DNA of 64,000 nt from contig NZ_FQVF01000004.1 of the NCBI RefSeq assembly GCF_900129155.1, forward strand, positions 1-64,000, written 5' to 3'. The notes beneath the pieces were generated by a model that saw only the letters and a program-made list of their open reading frames with translations, was not told the DNA's origin and ran no database searches. This document shows positions 17,166-25,406 of the stretch, piece by piece; within the stretch, counting starts at the first letter, position 1, and each line of letters starts with the position of its first letter. Source of the stretch: Marinomonas polaris DSM 16579 (lineage in GTDB: Bacteria > Pseudomonadota > Gammaproteobacteria > Pseudomonadales > Marinomonadaceae). Position numbers and translations under genes: made by a program.

Positions 17166-17199
17166 AAAAAGAAAACCTTCATCGTTTGATCGATGAAGG
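17166..17199 (-). terminator. Rho-independent terminator after the VOC gene
   Basis: A 9-bp perfect stem, CCTTCATCG/CGATGAAGG, with a TTTGAT loop is followed on the minus strand by a T-rich tail (TTTTC then six T). It lies 15 bases beyond the stop of the glyoxalase-fold gene. Confidence 0.88.
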
Positions 17200-17213
17200 C
17201 GCCTTCTCAGCGA

Positions 17214-17591
17214 TTACTGGCTTTTTTCATAGGTATAGACACGTAGACGATGACCATCTGGATCGAGCGCGGTGAACGTCGTGCCAAAATCCATTTCGGT
17301 TGGTTCTTGAATGATGTCGACGCCCAGCTCTCGCCATTTGGTGTAATGGATTTGTAGAGTAATCAGATTATCAAGAGCTAATGCCACTTCCATACTGCCT
17401 GCTGGTGCATCGTTGGCTTTTGGCAATACGCTTTCTCGCGCCCATAAGCTAAATTTTGCCCCCGTTTCCGAAACAAACAAAGCAAAACCTTCGCTTGCTT
17501 CCACAGGCTCGCGGTCAAACAGAGGACGGTAAAAATCCACACTACGCTGAACATTATCCACATATAAGATGGTGAAATTTGAAAGATCCAT
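17214..17591 (-). CDS. Glyoxalase/bleomycin-resistance (VOC) family protein
   Basis: This 125-residue protein has two beta-alpha-beta-beta-beta modules of the vicinal oxygen chelate fold: residues 5-60 (FTILYVDNVQRSVDFYRPLF) and 65-122 (TTFTALDPDGHRLRVYTYEK). The closing segment D-P-D-G-H-R-L-R-V is the usual metal-site strand. Relatives are glyoxalases, dioxygenases or drug-binding proteins, and the sequence does not decide between them. AGGA lies 8 bases before the ATG. The gene lies downstream of the WYL regulator with its own terminator. Confidence 0.87.
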   Translation of the reverse strand: MDLSNFTILYVDNVQRSVDFYRPLFDREPVEASEGFALFVSETGAKFSLWARESVLPKANDAPAGSMEVALALDNLITLQIHYTKWRELGVDIIQEPTEMDFGTTFTALDPDGHRLRVYTYEKSQ

Positions 17592-17725
17592 ACTGACATT
17601 CCTATTCGCTATTTATATTTCACGTTAAAAGTTTAGTACTTCTCATCAGGCTTGAGCCCGATGAAATGAGAATAAACAAGCAGAGTGTCAGATCTTGTCA
17701 GTAGTGATGGAAAGCAACGGAGGTT

Positions 17726-18421
17726 TTATTGGGAAGACTTAGATTCATGCAGAGTGGCTCGCCATTGTTTTAGCAATACATGACGAGGAGTGGCATAGCG
17801 CGTTTCTATTAGCTCACTCGATAGAATTCGGTCAGTACGAAAGTTACGAATGTCTTGGCGCAGTTCGCACCAAGCGACCAACACACGAACTTCATCAAAA
17901 TAGCCCAAAGCAAATGGCCAGATACGGCGCTGAGTGTATTTGCCTTTCAAATCTCGATAATCAATAGAGAGGATTTTCTCGTCACGAATGGCTTGGCGAA
18001 CTTCGGCCATATCAACCGTATCTGTGGTCGACTCTTTGCTCGGGCCAATCAGCAAAGTCGTATCATCAAGAATGTCTTTTAATTCTACAGGTAGTACAGC
18101 AGCAATTTTATTCAAGGCGTTTTGCGCACCATTGCTTAATTGGCTATCGGTACGTTGCGCGACCCAACGGGCTCCTAACACCAAGGCTTCTATTTCTTCC
18201 TCAGTAAACATTAACGGCGGCAGAAGAAAACCTGGTTTGAGTACGTATCCCACACCCGTTTCGCCTTCGATATTCGCGCCCTGCTCTTGCAGCGTCGCAA
18301 TGTCTCGATACAAGGTACGTAAGCTCACATTGAGTTTTTCAGCCAACGTTTTCCCAGACACCGGATATCGATGGCTACGCAGTAAACCAATTAAAGTAAG
18401 CAAACGCTGGGAACGAACCAC
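17726..18421 (-). CDS. WYL-domain transcriptional regulator (YafY-like)
   Basis: An N-terminal winged helix (SQRLLTLIGLLRSHRYPVSG, then VSLRTLYRDIATL) is followed by a WYL ligand-binding domain (ILSIDYRDLKGKYTQRRIWPFALGYF) and a C-terminal extension. I start at GTG 18421 (MVRSQRLL) because GGAGAG lies 7 bases upstream and the homologous start in relatives is MxRSQRL; a longer reading would overlap the preceding gene. It begins 4 bases after the stop of the Rrf2-type gene, so the two regulators are cotranscribed and perhaps translationally coupled. WYL domains often sense nucleic acids or small metabolites. Confidence 0.88.
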   Translation of the reverse strand: MVRSQRLLTLIGLLRSHRYPVSGKTLAEKLNVSLRTLYRDIATLQEQGANIEGETGVGYVLKPGFLLPPLMFTEEEIEALVLGARWVAQRTDSQLSNGAQNALNKIAAVLPVELKDILDDTTLLIGPSKESTTDTVDMAEVRQAIRDEKILSIDYRDLKGKYTQRRIWPFALGYFDEVRVLVAWCELRQDIRNFRTDRILSSELIETRYATPRHVLLKQWRATLHESKSSQ

Positions 18422-18425
18422 GTTG

Positions 18426-18872
18426 TTACTCTCCGCTAGAAGCTTGTTGATTAAGCGGATAATCCGCAAAGCCAGCTGCTAACACATCTAATGTTACTTC
18501 TCGAAAGCGTTCTAGCAGTAATGCTTCGGCTTCAATCAATACATCACTAATAGCTTGGTTAACGGCGATTTCAATCGGGCATGACGTATGTTCATCAGAG
18601 AGTCCAATGGTAAACACTGAGCTTTCACCCAGAGCATTATGGATATCTAACAAAGTGATATCAGACAAAGCCATGGCCAATGACCAACCTCCGCCATGAC
18701 CTTTAACCGAGGTGACGTAACCTTTGTCTCGCAAGCCAGCCATGGTGCGACGCACTACAACAGGGTTGGTATTGAGCATACTGGCAATTTTTTCGGAAGT
18801 GGCAGGCGCATCCAGCTGATTCATGTGAATCAGTACGTGCAACATGCGGGACAAACGGCTGTCTTTTCTCAT
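18426..18872 (-). CDS. Rrf2-family transcriptional regulator without Fe-S cysteine triad
   Basis: This is a dimeric winged-helix repressor family member (RLSRMLHVLIHM, then TSEKIASMLNTNPVVVRRTM as the recognition helix, and GHGGGWSLA as the wing). Iron-sulfur sensors such as IscR and NsrR carry three clustered cysteines after the wing; here there is only one cysteine (HTSCPIE). A thiol or small-molecule sensor like CymR or YwnA is therefore more likely. MRKDSRLS at 18872 is the usual beginning, with GAGA 6 bases upstream; an ATG at 18884 and a TTG at 18896 are alternatives. It is divergent from a thioredoxin-reductase-like gene, the probable target. Confidence 0.87.
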   Translation of the reverse strand: MRKDSRLSRMLHVLIHMNQLDAPATSEKIASMLNTNPVVVRRTMAGLRDKGYVTSVKGHGGGWSLAMALSDITLLDIHNALGESSVFTIGLSDEHTSCPIEIAVNQAISDVLIEAEALLLERFREVTLDVLAAGFADYPLNQQASSGE

Positions 18873-19019
18873 CAGTGGTCTCATGGCGAATAACAATATG
18901 TATATTCTAACTCAGATTTTCATGAAACATTAAAAGTATCGTGAGTTGACTTTAATATTTCATGTAACTTATGATGTTATTTAATATCTCTATGTTTAAC
19001 AGGAATAAGGAACAACTCA

Positions 19020-19916
19020 ATGCAACTTGACGTTATCGTGATTGGTGGAAGTTTTGCCGGACTGTCTGCCGCCATGCAGCTAGCAAGAGGACAAAGAAAA
19101 GTCACAGTAATAGACGCTGGAGAGCCAAGAAATCGCTTCTCTGATGAATCTCATGGATTTTTCGGATTGGATGGTGTGTCACCCTTTGCTATTCAGCAAG
19201 AAGCCTATCGTCAGCTACTTAAATACCCAACAGTGGACATTGTCAAAGACAGAGCAGTAGCAGTCGAAAAAAATGCTTCTGGGTTCAGCGTCACACTTGA
19301 AGACGACACTAGCCTTCATAGTAAAAAACTCATATTAGCAACAGGTTTAAGAGATGAGTTGCCCAATATTCCTGGTCTAAAAGAACGCTGGGGGGCGACG
19401 GTGATTCACTGCCCTTATTGTCATGGCTATGAAGTACGTAACCAGCCACTTGGAGTTATAGCAACCAGTCCGCTATCTACCCATCAGGCTGGAATGATTC
19501 CGGATTGGGGGCCGACAACCTACTTTACTCAAGGTCTATACGAACCGGATGAAGAGCAGCGCGCTTTTTTACTAAAACGTGGTGTTACCATTGAAAGCAC
19601 TCCAGTATTAGAAGTACTAGGACGAGCGCCGGAAATGTCATCGGTCTATCTTGCAGATGGTCGTACGATTCGTTTAGCGGCTCTATTTGTAGGGCCAAAA
19701 ACTCACATGGCAAGCCCGTTTGCAGAACAACTTGGATGCGAATTTGAAGAAGGTCCGCTAGGTCTAGTGATTAAAACTGATCTATTTAAGCAGACTTCTG
19801 TGGAGGGCGTTTTTGCTGCTGGTGATGTATCCAACCCAATGCAAAATGCTACCTTAGCATCGGCTTCTGGCGTAATGGCTGGAGTCGGAGCTCATCAATC
19901 ATTAATGCACGATTAA
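19020..19916 (+). CDS. Thioredoxin-reductase-like FAD/NAD(P)H oxidoreductase
   Basis: This is a two-nucleotide-binding flavoprotein of TrxB size (298 residues). The FAD motif VIGGSFAGLSAA is at residues 7-18, the active-site region reads HCPYCHGYEVR near residues 124-134, and the C-terminal FAD motif [18 protein letters not shown] is present. The CPYC motif takes the place of the CATC of classical thioredoxin reductase, as in the AhpF-like or putative reductase subgroup often found beside Rrf2 or MerR regulators. The usual NADPH-binding GxGxxA is blurred (LGVIATSPLS), so electron donor use is uncertain. A divergent promoter is shared with the Rrf2 gene. Confidence 0.85.
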   Translation: MQLDVIVIGGSFAGLSAAMQLARGQRKVTVIDAGEPRNRFSDESHGFFGLDGVSPFAIQQEAYRQLLKYPTVDIVKDRAVAVEKNASGFSVTLEDDTSLHSKKLILATGLRDELPNIPGLKERWGATVIHCPYCHGYEVRNQPLGVIATSPLSTHQAGMIPDWGPTTYFTQGLYEPDEEQRAFLLKRGVTIESTPVLEVLGRAPEMSSVYLADGRTIRLAALFVGPKTHMASPFAEQLGCEFEEGPLGLVIKTDLFKQTSVEGVFAAGDVSNPMQNATLASASGVMAGVGAHQSLMHD

Positions 19917-19934
19917 ACCTTTGGTTTATCTTAG

Positions 19935-19957
19935 AGGTGGATTATAAATATCCACCT
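19935..19957 (+). terminator. Hairpin after the flavoprotein gene, weak terminator
   Basis: The perfect 8-bp stem AGGTGGAT/ATCCACCT has a TATAAAT loop and lies 19 bases after the stop. The following bases are only moderately T-rich, so termination may be incomplete or factor-assisted. Confidence 0.5.
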
Positions 19958-20226
19958 TGGCTTAATTCTTCTATTCCTATCTTCTTTTATTAGATACTAG
20001 AGTGAAAATCTCGTGTAATGAATATCTCCTTTTCTGCGCTTTTAAGCGCCTACTTTCTGCTCTATCCGTGTTGATAGCGCTTATTAAGTAAACACCACGT
20101 CATGATTGAGCAATATCAGATGACATAAGAACCATAGGTATTTTTCATGTCATTTTTTAAGCATGAAAAAACGCGTTATGCTAATGAAAAGAACAACCAA
20201 CATAGATATTTATCAGGAGATAAAAC
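19958..20226 (+). promoter_or_regulatory. Upstream region of the OmpA gene, related to the next barrel gene's leader
   Basis: The last 130 bases share ordered blocks with 21643-21770: CGTCATGATTG at 20098, CATTTTTTAAGCAT at 20150-20163, then AAAAAACGCGT. An inverted repeat TTTTTCATG/CATGAAAAA (20141-20149, 20162-20170) is present only in this copy. The conserved blocks probably hold the promoter and leader. The stretch before 20070 shows no gene. Confidence 0.5.
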
Positions 20227-21315
20227 ATGTCTTTTAACATAGCAAAACGCACGCTTCTCAGCAGTATTATTGCAGCGTCTTCAGTATCAACATTAGCGCT
20301 TGCACAACAACAGGAAGGGTTCACCGTCACCCCGAGCATCGGCTACTACAACATGGACAGCGATAGAGATACCAAGGATGATACAGCTTACTCTTTGGGT
20401 CTAGGTTACCAATTCAACAATCCATGGGCTGTAGAGTTTGTTTACCTAAATGCAGACTCTAAACAATCTGGTGGAGGTGGTGACGTCGATGTAGATCAAT
20501 ACCGCTTGGATGGCTTATATCATTTGCCTAGTATCAACTCGCTTAATCTAACACCTTATTTAGCTGCAGGTGTTGGTACGGCTGATTTCAGTAACGGCAG
20601 TAATAACAACACACAAGTAAATGCCGGTGGCGGTTTGAAATACGCTATCAATGATACTGTTTCATTACGTGCGGACTTCCGTCTGGTCGATGACATCGAA
20701 GATCATCATCTCGATAATGTTACCTCTCTGGGCGTACAAATGACCTTTGGTGGCTCTTCTAACAATTCAACACCATCCACAAATGATTCTGTCGAAGCTT
20801 ACGAACAGTCTTATACTCAAGCAGAGCCGGAACCAGCTGCACAGCCACAACAAACCGAGCAACCGGAAGTCATTAACTCAGAACCAGCTGAACAAGTTCA
20901 AGAAGAACCTATTGCAGCATCACCTATGACGGAAGAAACGCCCCAACAGCCTGAGATAGTTGCTGAACCACCAGGAAAAATTAATATTCAATTTGGCCTT
21001 AACAAAACCAACGTTGAGCAGAAGTTTTATCCAGAAATAGAAAAAATCGCCATCTTCCTTAAAGAAAACCCAGGAAGCACTGTGATGATTGAAGGCCATA
21101 CAGATAACTCGGGCGCCGCAAGCTACAACCAAAAGCTATCTGAAAAGCGTGCTAAAGCCATCGCTGAAGTGTTAACAAATACCTTTGAGATCTCAGCAAC
21201 ACGTGTTGAGGCGATTGGTTACGGTGAAGAAAGACCTTTTGTTGAAAATGATACCGAAGCACATCGTGAAGCTAATCGCCGAGTTGTCGCTATTATCTCA
21301 ACCAGCGAAGTATAA
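20227..21315 (+). CDS. OmpA-family outer-membrane protein
   Basis: A signal peptide ends near LALA-QQ (about residue 26). A beta-barrel of about 150 residues follows (VTPSIGYYNMDSDRD, GLGYQF, YLAAGVGTADF, LRADFRLVDDIED). Residues of about 178-250 form a proline- and glutamate-rich linker. The C-terminal OmpA domain (about 255-360) has IEGHTDNSGAASYN, LSEKRAKA and GYGEERP, the Asp and Arg that bind peptidoglycan diaminopimelate. It should tether the outer membrane to the wall. AGGAG lies 9 bases before the start. The next gene is a tandem paralogue of the barrel half only. Confidence 0.92.
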   Translation: MSFNIAKRTLLSSIIAASSVSTLALAQQQEGFTVTPSIGYYNMDSDRDTKDDTAYSLGLGYQFNNPWAVEFVYLNADSKQSGGGGDVDVDQYRLDGLYHLPSINSLNLTPYLAAGVGTADFSNGSNNNTQVNAGGGLKYAINDTVSLRADFRLVDDIEDHHLDNVTSLGVQMTFGGSSNNSTPSTNDSVEAYEQSYTQAEPEPAAQPQQTEQPEVINSEPAEQVQEEPIAASPMTEETPQQPEIVAEPPGKINIQFGLNKTNVEQKFYPEIEKIAIFLKENPGSTVMIEGHTDNSGAASYNQKLSEKRAKAIAEVLTNTFEISATRVEAIGYGEERPFVENDTEAHREANRRVVAIISTSEV

Positions 21316-21384
21316 ATAAGACTCTCGTCTAGGCTCCTATTTGTGATGATTTTTTATTCGCTTGAATAGCCTAATGCTTAAAAA

Positions 21385-21416
21385 AACGCTCGATATTTTA
21401 TATTGAGCGTTTTTTT
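21385..21416 (+). terminator. Rho-independent terminator of the OmpA gene
   Basis: Stem AACGCTC/GAGCGTT with an AT-rich loop that can pair further, followed by a run of seven T. It separates the two tandem barrel genes. Confidence 0.88.
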
Positions 21417-21419
21417 ATT

Positions 21420-21770
21420 TTCACTATCTGAATAACAACACTTAAGTGCAACTCAACAATCTTACTCTGACGTTTGTTTAAGTATTTGGCACTTTGTGAC
21501 CTTATTGTACTTAGTCTCGTCACAATTACTTTTTGCCATTTTTAAGTGAAAACTTACTGTAATAAGCAGCGCATTTCCTACACCATTTAGAGCATTTTTT
21601 GATCAGCAAATTGCTTGAATCTCACCACTTCAGTAAAGCTTGCGTCATGATTGGGCAGCAGAGGTTCACGTCCCATTTTTTACGCATTTTGAGAGGGCTT
21701 TTCACTGCAAAAAAAACGCGTAACCTAGATAGCGAACAACAAAACATTATGTTCATTAGGAGAAATTAAT
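21420..21770 (+). promoter_or_regulatory. Intergenic region and leader of the second barrel gene
   Basis: About 350 bases without a convincing gene. From 21643 it repeats blocks of the OmpA upstream region (CGTCATGATTG, CATTTTTTACGCAT, AAAAAACGCGT), placed at almost the same distance from the start codon. The first 200 bases show nothing I can assign. Confidence 0.45.
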
Positions 21771-22316
21771 ATGTCTACATCATTTAAAAAACGCACTCTT
21801 TTTAGCGGTGTCCTAATTGCTTCATCTCTCGCTACAATGGCATATGCTGAAACACCAAAACAAGGCCTTACTGTCACGCCAAGCATTGGTTACTACAACA
21901 CAGATAGCGATAGACAAGCTGGCAATGATACGTCTTACTCTATCGGTGTAGGTTACCAAACAAACAGTCCATTGGCTCTAGAGGCAGTTTATCTACATTC
22001 CAATGCCAGTAAGCATGGTCGCAATAACGACCTAGACCAATATCGAGTAGATGGCCTATACAGCCTTCCTGAGTTCACCACAGTGAACCTAACACCATAC
22101 GTAGCAGCGGGTGTTGGTGTAACAGATGTTGATGGTGACTCAAACAACCTACTAGTTAACGCTGGTGGCGGTGTGAAATATGCAATTAACAGCGATGTGG
22201 ATCTTCGAGCAGATTTCCGCTTGGTGAAAGATATTGAAGACAGCCATTTAGATAACGTAACCTCTGTTGGTGTGCAGTACAATTTCGGTATGCCAAACCA
22301 ACAAGCGTCTAATTAA
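21771..22316 (+). CDS. Outer-membrane beta-barrel protein, OmpA N-domain only
   Basis: A signal peptide ends near TMAYA-ET (about residue 26), followed by an eight-strand-type barrel closely resembling the preceding gene: VTPSIGYYNTDSDRQ, YQTNSPLALEAVYLHS, LDQYRVDGLYSLPE, PYVAAGVGVTD, LRADFRLVKDIEDSHLDNVTSVGVQ. It ends where the partner's Pro/Glu linker begins, so there is no peptidoglycan-binding domain. The pair most likely arose by tandem duplication followed by loss (or gain) of the C-terminal domain. AGGAG lies 7 bases before the ATG, and a terminator follows. Confidence 0.9.
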   Translation: MSTSFKKRTLFSGVLIASSLATMAYAETPKQGLTVTPSIGYYNTDSDRQAGNDTSYSIGVGYQTNSPLALEAVYLHSNASKHGRNNDLDQYRVDGLYSLPEFTTVNLTPYVAAGVGVTDVDGDSNNLLVNAGGGVKYAINSDVDLRADFRLVKDIEDSHLDNVTSVGVQYNFGMPNQQASN

Positions 22317-22361
22317 TTAGTCGCAAGATAATCGAATCATTCTCGGACATGGATGTACGAC

Positions 22362-22396
22362 AAAAAATGCCTCATGTATCCATGAGGCATTTTTTG
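22362..22396. terminator. Bidirectional terminator between barrel gene and flavoprotein gene
   Basis: The stem ATGCCTCATG/CATGAGGCAT with a 4-base loop has an A-run on one side and a T-run on the other. It serves the convergent genes on both strands. Confidence 0.9.
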
Positions 22397-22414
22397 TTTG
22401 AGAGCTAGGTAAAA

Positions 22415-23671
22415 TCAGCGTTTAGCCGCAAGATGCTCATTGACCCCTTTGGCAGCTAAACACCCTGTCGCAAAGCAAGCCGTTAATAAATATCCGCCAG
22501 TTGGCGCTTCCCAATCCAGCATTTCACCAGCACAAAAAACACCGGGCATAGCTTTTAGCATTAGCTTGTCATCAACACTGCTTTCACACACTCCACCAGC
22601 GCTCGAAATAACTTCCTCTATCGGCTTAGTTTTGTAAAAGCTAACAGGCACCGCTTTTAAACATCGAGCTAAGGTTTCTGGCGTCTGAAAGGCTTCTTTA
22701 GGAAAGGATTCATGCAACAACACAGCTTTCACGCCAGTGATACTCAGCGTACGTTTTAAGTATTTACTAAAAGATTCTTTTGGCTTGGTATTGCGCAGTT
22801 TTTTGATGACTTGCTCTTCACTTTGCAGCGGCAGAAAATCCATCAACAAAGACGACCGACCTGAGTCGTTAATGCCATCGCGCAAGTATTTAGAAAAAGC
22901 ATAAATCAAACTGCCCTCCATCCCGTCTTGCGTGACAATGCATTCACCCTTTTTCGTTACCAGTTGCCCGTCTTCTAAGGTAAAAGAAAACGCCACGTCT
23001 TTAAGAGGACTACCCGCGAATTTCGTTTTTAAGTGTTCACTCCACTCACTGTAAAAACCACAGTTGGCACTTTGCAAAGGCGCCACATCAATGCCCTTTT
23101 CAGTCAATACCTGAAGCCACGCACCATCTGAACCTAGCTTCGGCCAGCTTGCACCACCCATTGCTAATACAATCGCATCAGCCTGTGCAATCACGCTTTC
23201 TCCAGCATGATCAAACACCGCCTCATTTGCCGACAAGCCGACCATTTTGTGACGCATATGAAACTGCACACCGGCGTCACGTAAGCGCTTTAACCAGTTA
23301 CGTAACAAAGGGGCTGCTTTCATGTCTTTGGGGAAAACTCGGCCAGATGTGCCGACGAATGTCTCGATGCCTAAATTATGAATCCAATCACACAAGGCAT
23401 CAGCATTAAACTGGCTAATCGCTGTATCCAGCCACTTGGCTTTGTCGTAATAACGCTGAATAAACTCAGGATAGGCTTCTGAATGAGTAATATTCATGCC
23501 ACCAACACCTGCCAATAAAAATTTACGGCATGCACTGGGTTTGGCATCGTACACATGAACCTGATGACCTGCGGCACAAATACCTTCTGCTGCCATCAAG
23601 CCCGCAGGGCCAGCACCGACAACAATGACTGTTTTTTGCGTTTGCACCGCTTCTTGCATACTTACCAACAT
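22415..23671 (-). CDS. HI0933-family flavoprotein (BaiN-like oxidoreductase)
   Basis: This is a predicted FAD-dependent oxidoreductase. The dinucleotide motif VVGAGPAGLMAAEG is at the N-terminus, VLAMGGASWPKLGSDGAW in the middle, and FCAGEMLDWEAPTGGYLLTACFATG closes the FAD site at the C-terminus. These are hallmarks of the HI0933 family (BaiN in gut bacteria reduces bile-acid intermediates; functions elsewhere are unknown). The length of 419 residues is normal. The start is uncertain between ATG 23671, a GTG immediately before it and an ATG four codons later. It is a single gene. Confidence 0.85.
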   Translation of the reverse strand: MLVSMQEAVQTQKTVIVVGAGPAGLMAAEGICAAGHQVHVYDAKPSACRKFLLAGVGGMNITHSEAYPEFIQRYYDKAKWLDTAISQFNADALCDWIHNLGIETFVGTSGRVFPKDMKAAPLLRNWLKRLRDAGVQFHMRHKMVGLSANEAVFDHAGESVIAQADAIVLAMGGASWPKLGSDGAWLQVLTEKGIDVAPLQSANCGFYSEWSEHLKTKFAGSPLKDVAFSFTLEDGQLVTKKGECIVTQDGMEGSLIYAFSKYLRDGINDSGRSSLLMDFLPLQSEEQVIKKLRNTKPKESFSKYLKRTLSITGVKAVLLHESFPKEAFQTPETLARCLKAVPVSFYKTKPIEEVISSAGGVCESSVDDKLMLKAMPGVFCAGEMLDWEAPTGGYLLTACFATGCLAAKGVNEHLAAKR

Positions 23672-23760
23672 CACTTCAAAGAGTTACTAAAAAGAAGCGC
23701 ATGATAAAGAATTTTGACTCACGCCCCAATGATTTCTAGCAAAAAACATACATTAAACCA

Positions 23761-24342
23761 TTAAGACTTAGCTCGACTCTGCACCCCTGCCGTCAAGGCA
23801 AGGCGCATAGCTTCTTCTACACCAATGTCCAATTCGGTCAAACGATCACGGGAAATATAAAGTGTCATGCCGCCAATTTGATAACTTAACGGCACATAAA
23901 CACCCACTAAATTTTGTTCGCCAAAGAGCTGTTGTCCAGTTTGTTCACCGGTAATGAAACCAATTACCTGAGCGCCATTCCATTCAATTGCCACAACGCT
24001 CTTCATTTCCTTCTTTTCCGCCAAGTTAAATACCATCATCATGTCTTTAATGGCACCATAAATGGACTTCACTAACGGAATACGCTCAAAAATGTTATGG
24101 CTCAACTTCACCAAATAACGAAAGCCATATAAATTCACTAAAAAACCAATCAAGACCAACATCGCCAAACTAGCAATTAGACCTAACCCTGGAAAATAGA
24201 GAGCATCTGGAATCAACAATAATAATAACGGCTGGGCAATGGCTTCGCCTGTCGCCAATAACCAGTAGATCAGATACACAGTCAAACCAATTGGTAAAAC
24301 TGCCACTAACCCTTTAAGCAATAACGTAATCAATTTATTCAT
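23761..24342 (-). CDS. DUF502-family membrane protein
   Basis: This inner-membrane protein has two long hydrophobic segments (about residues 7-29 and 48-73) and a conserved soluble tail. The tail contains the family segment RIPLVKSIYGAIKDM near residues 88-102 and VGVYVPLSYQIGGMTLYISRDRL near 148-170. Bacterial members have no established function, though relatives in plants act in membrane trafficking and stress. It is divergent from a LysR gene with a gap of 158 bases. Confidence 0.88.
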   Translation of the reverse strand: MNKLITLLLKGLVAVLPIGLTVYLIYWLLATGEAIAQPLLLLLIPDALYFPGLGLIASLAMLVLIGFLVNLYGFRYLVKLSHNIFERIPLVKSIYGAIKDMMMVFNLAEKKEMKSVVAIEWNGAQVIGFITGEQTGQQLFGEQNLVGVYVPLSYQIGGMTLYISRDRLTELDIGVEEAMRLALTAGVQSRAKS

Positions 24343-24500
24343 GTTTAAAATGATCCTATAAAATTGTTCACAGCATACCGCAAGCTTTGTGCCACTCCTA
24401 TGACTCTGACAAGACTTAACGAAAAGATTGCCGAAACACCGCCATCCTTATACCCTTTTGTGCAATAACTACTTAGTTAAGGCCCTTACGGAGTAACAAT

Positions 24501-25406
24501 ATGAACTACAAACGCCTAGAAACCTTCGTCTGGGTTGCCTCGTTAGGTAACTTCCGTAAAGCCGCAGAGCGACTTCATACTACGCAACCCGCCATTTCGG
24601 CTCGAATTTCTGGATTAGAGGCCGAGCTAGGCGTCAAACTTTTCGAACGAGAAGGCGGTTCCAGCCCGATTATGCTGACATCGAAAGGCAAAGAATTACT
24701 CCCTTACGTAGAAAAAATTCTTTATCAAACCGAACAATTACGAAAACGCGCTGGCCTTTCCACCGCCTATTCTGGCGTATTACGTTTGGGTGTGTCAGAA
24801 ACTATAGTGAACACTTGGCTGCCTGATTTTTTGTCACGCCTCAACAAAGACATGCCAAACCTTGATGTGGAAATGACAGTCGATATTACGGCCAATTTGA
24901 GCAATGGAATAAAAGACAGATCTTTGGATTTAGGGCTGTTAATGGGGCCAATTTCCGAGCCAAACATCGTTAATCGCGAGCTTTGTACTTTTTCTCTATC
25001 TTGGGTCGCCAGCCCGAATTTGAACTTGCCGGATCGACTTTTGTATTTAGAAGAGTTAGCTAAGTGGCCCATCATTACTTACGCTCGAGCCACCAAACCT
25101 TATGTAGAAATCAATCAAAAATTCCGCGAGCTCGATGGACCTCCGGCACACTTTTTTGCTTCGACATCATTGGCCGCTTGCCGCAGTTTAGCCATTGATG
25201 CAGTAGGGATTTCAACCCTACCTAACATCATGATTACAAAAGAATTAGAGGCTGGAAGCCTACGCAAAATAAGAGCGGTTTGGACTCCCAGCGACCTTAC
25301 TTTCACCGCATCCTATTCTGATGAGCCATTTAACCCTCTCGCAGAAGTAGCAACGGATCTTGCCGTGATTGCCGCTCAGGAATACAGCAAGAAACAAGCT
25401 CAATAA
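24501..25406 (+). CDS. LysR-family transcriptional regulator
   Basis: This is a full-length LysR protein (301 residues). The helix-turn-helix is seen as MNYKRLETFVWVASLGNFRK followed by AAERLHTTQPAISARISGLE. The effector domain follows. The gene ends one base before the convergent amidase gene ends, so the two 3' ends abut exactly. Possible targets are the DUF502 gene divergent from it or the amidase/pyroglutamate genes downstream, but nothing in the sequence decides this. Confidence 0.9.
   Translation: MNYKRLETFVWVASLGNFRKAAERLHTTQPAISARISGLEAELGVKLFEREGGSSPIMLTSKGKELLPYVEKILYQTEQLRKRAGLSTAYSGVLRLGVSETIVNTWLPDFLSRLNKDMPNLDVEMTVDITANLSNGIKDRSLDLGLLMGPISEPNIVNRELCTFSLSWVASPNLNLPDRLLYLEELAKWPIITYARATKPYVEINQKFRELDGPPAHFFASTSLAACRSLAIDAVGISTLPNIMITKELEAGSLRKIRAVWTPSDLTFTASYSDEPFNPLAEVATDLAVIAAQEYSKKQAQ

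Noticed and set aside
17642..17672. Imperfect hairpin CATC-A-GGCT/AGCC-C-GATG after the WYL gene
   Set aside because: It has bulges on both sides and no T-run, so I do not call a terminator.
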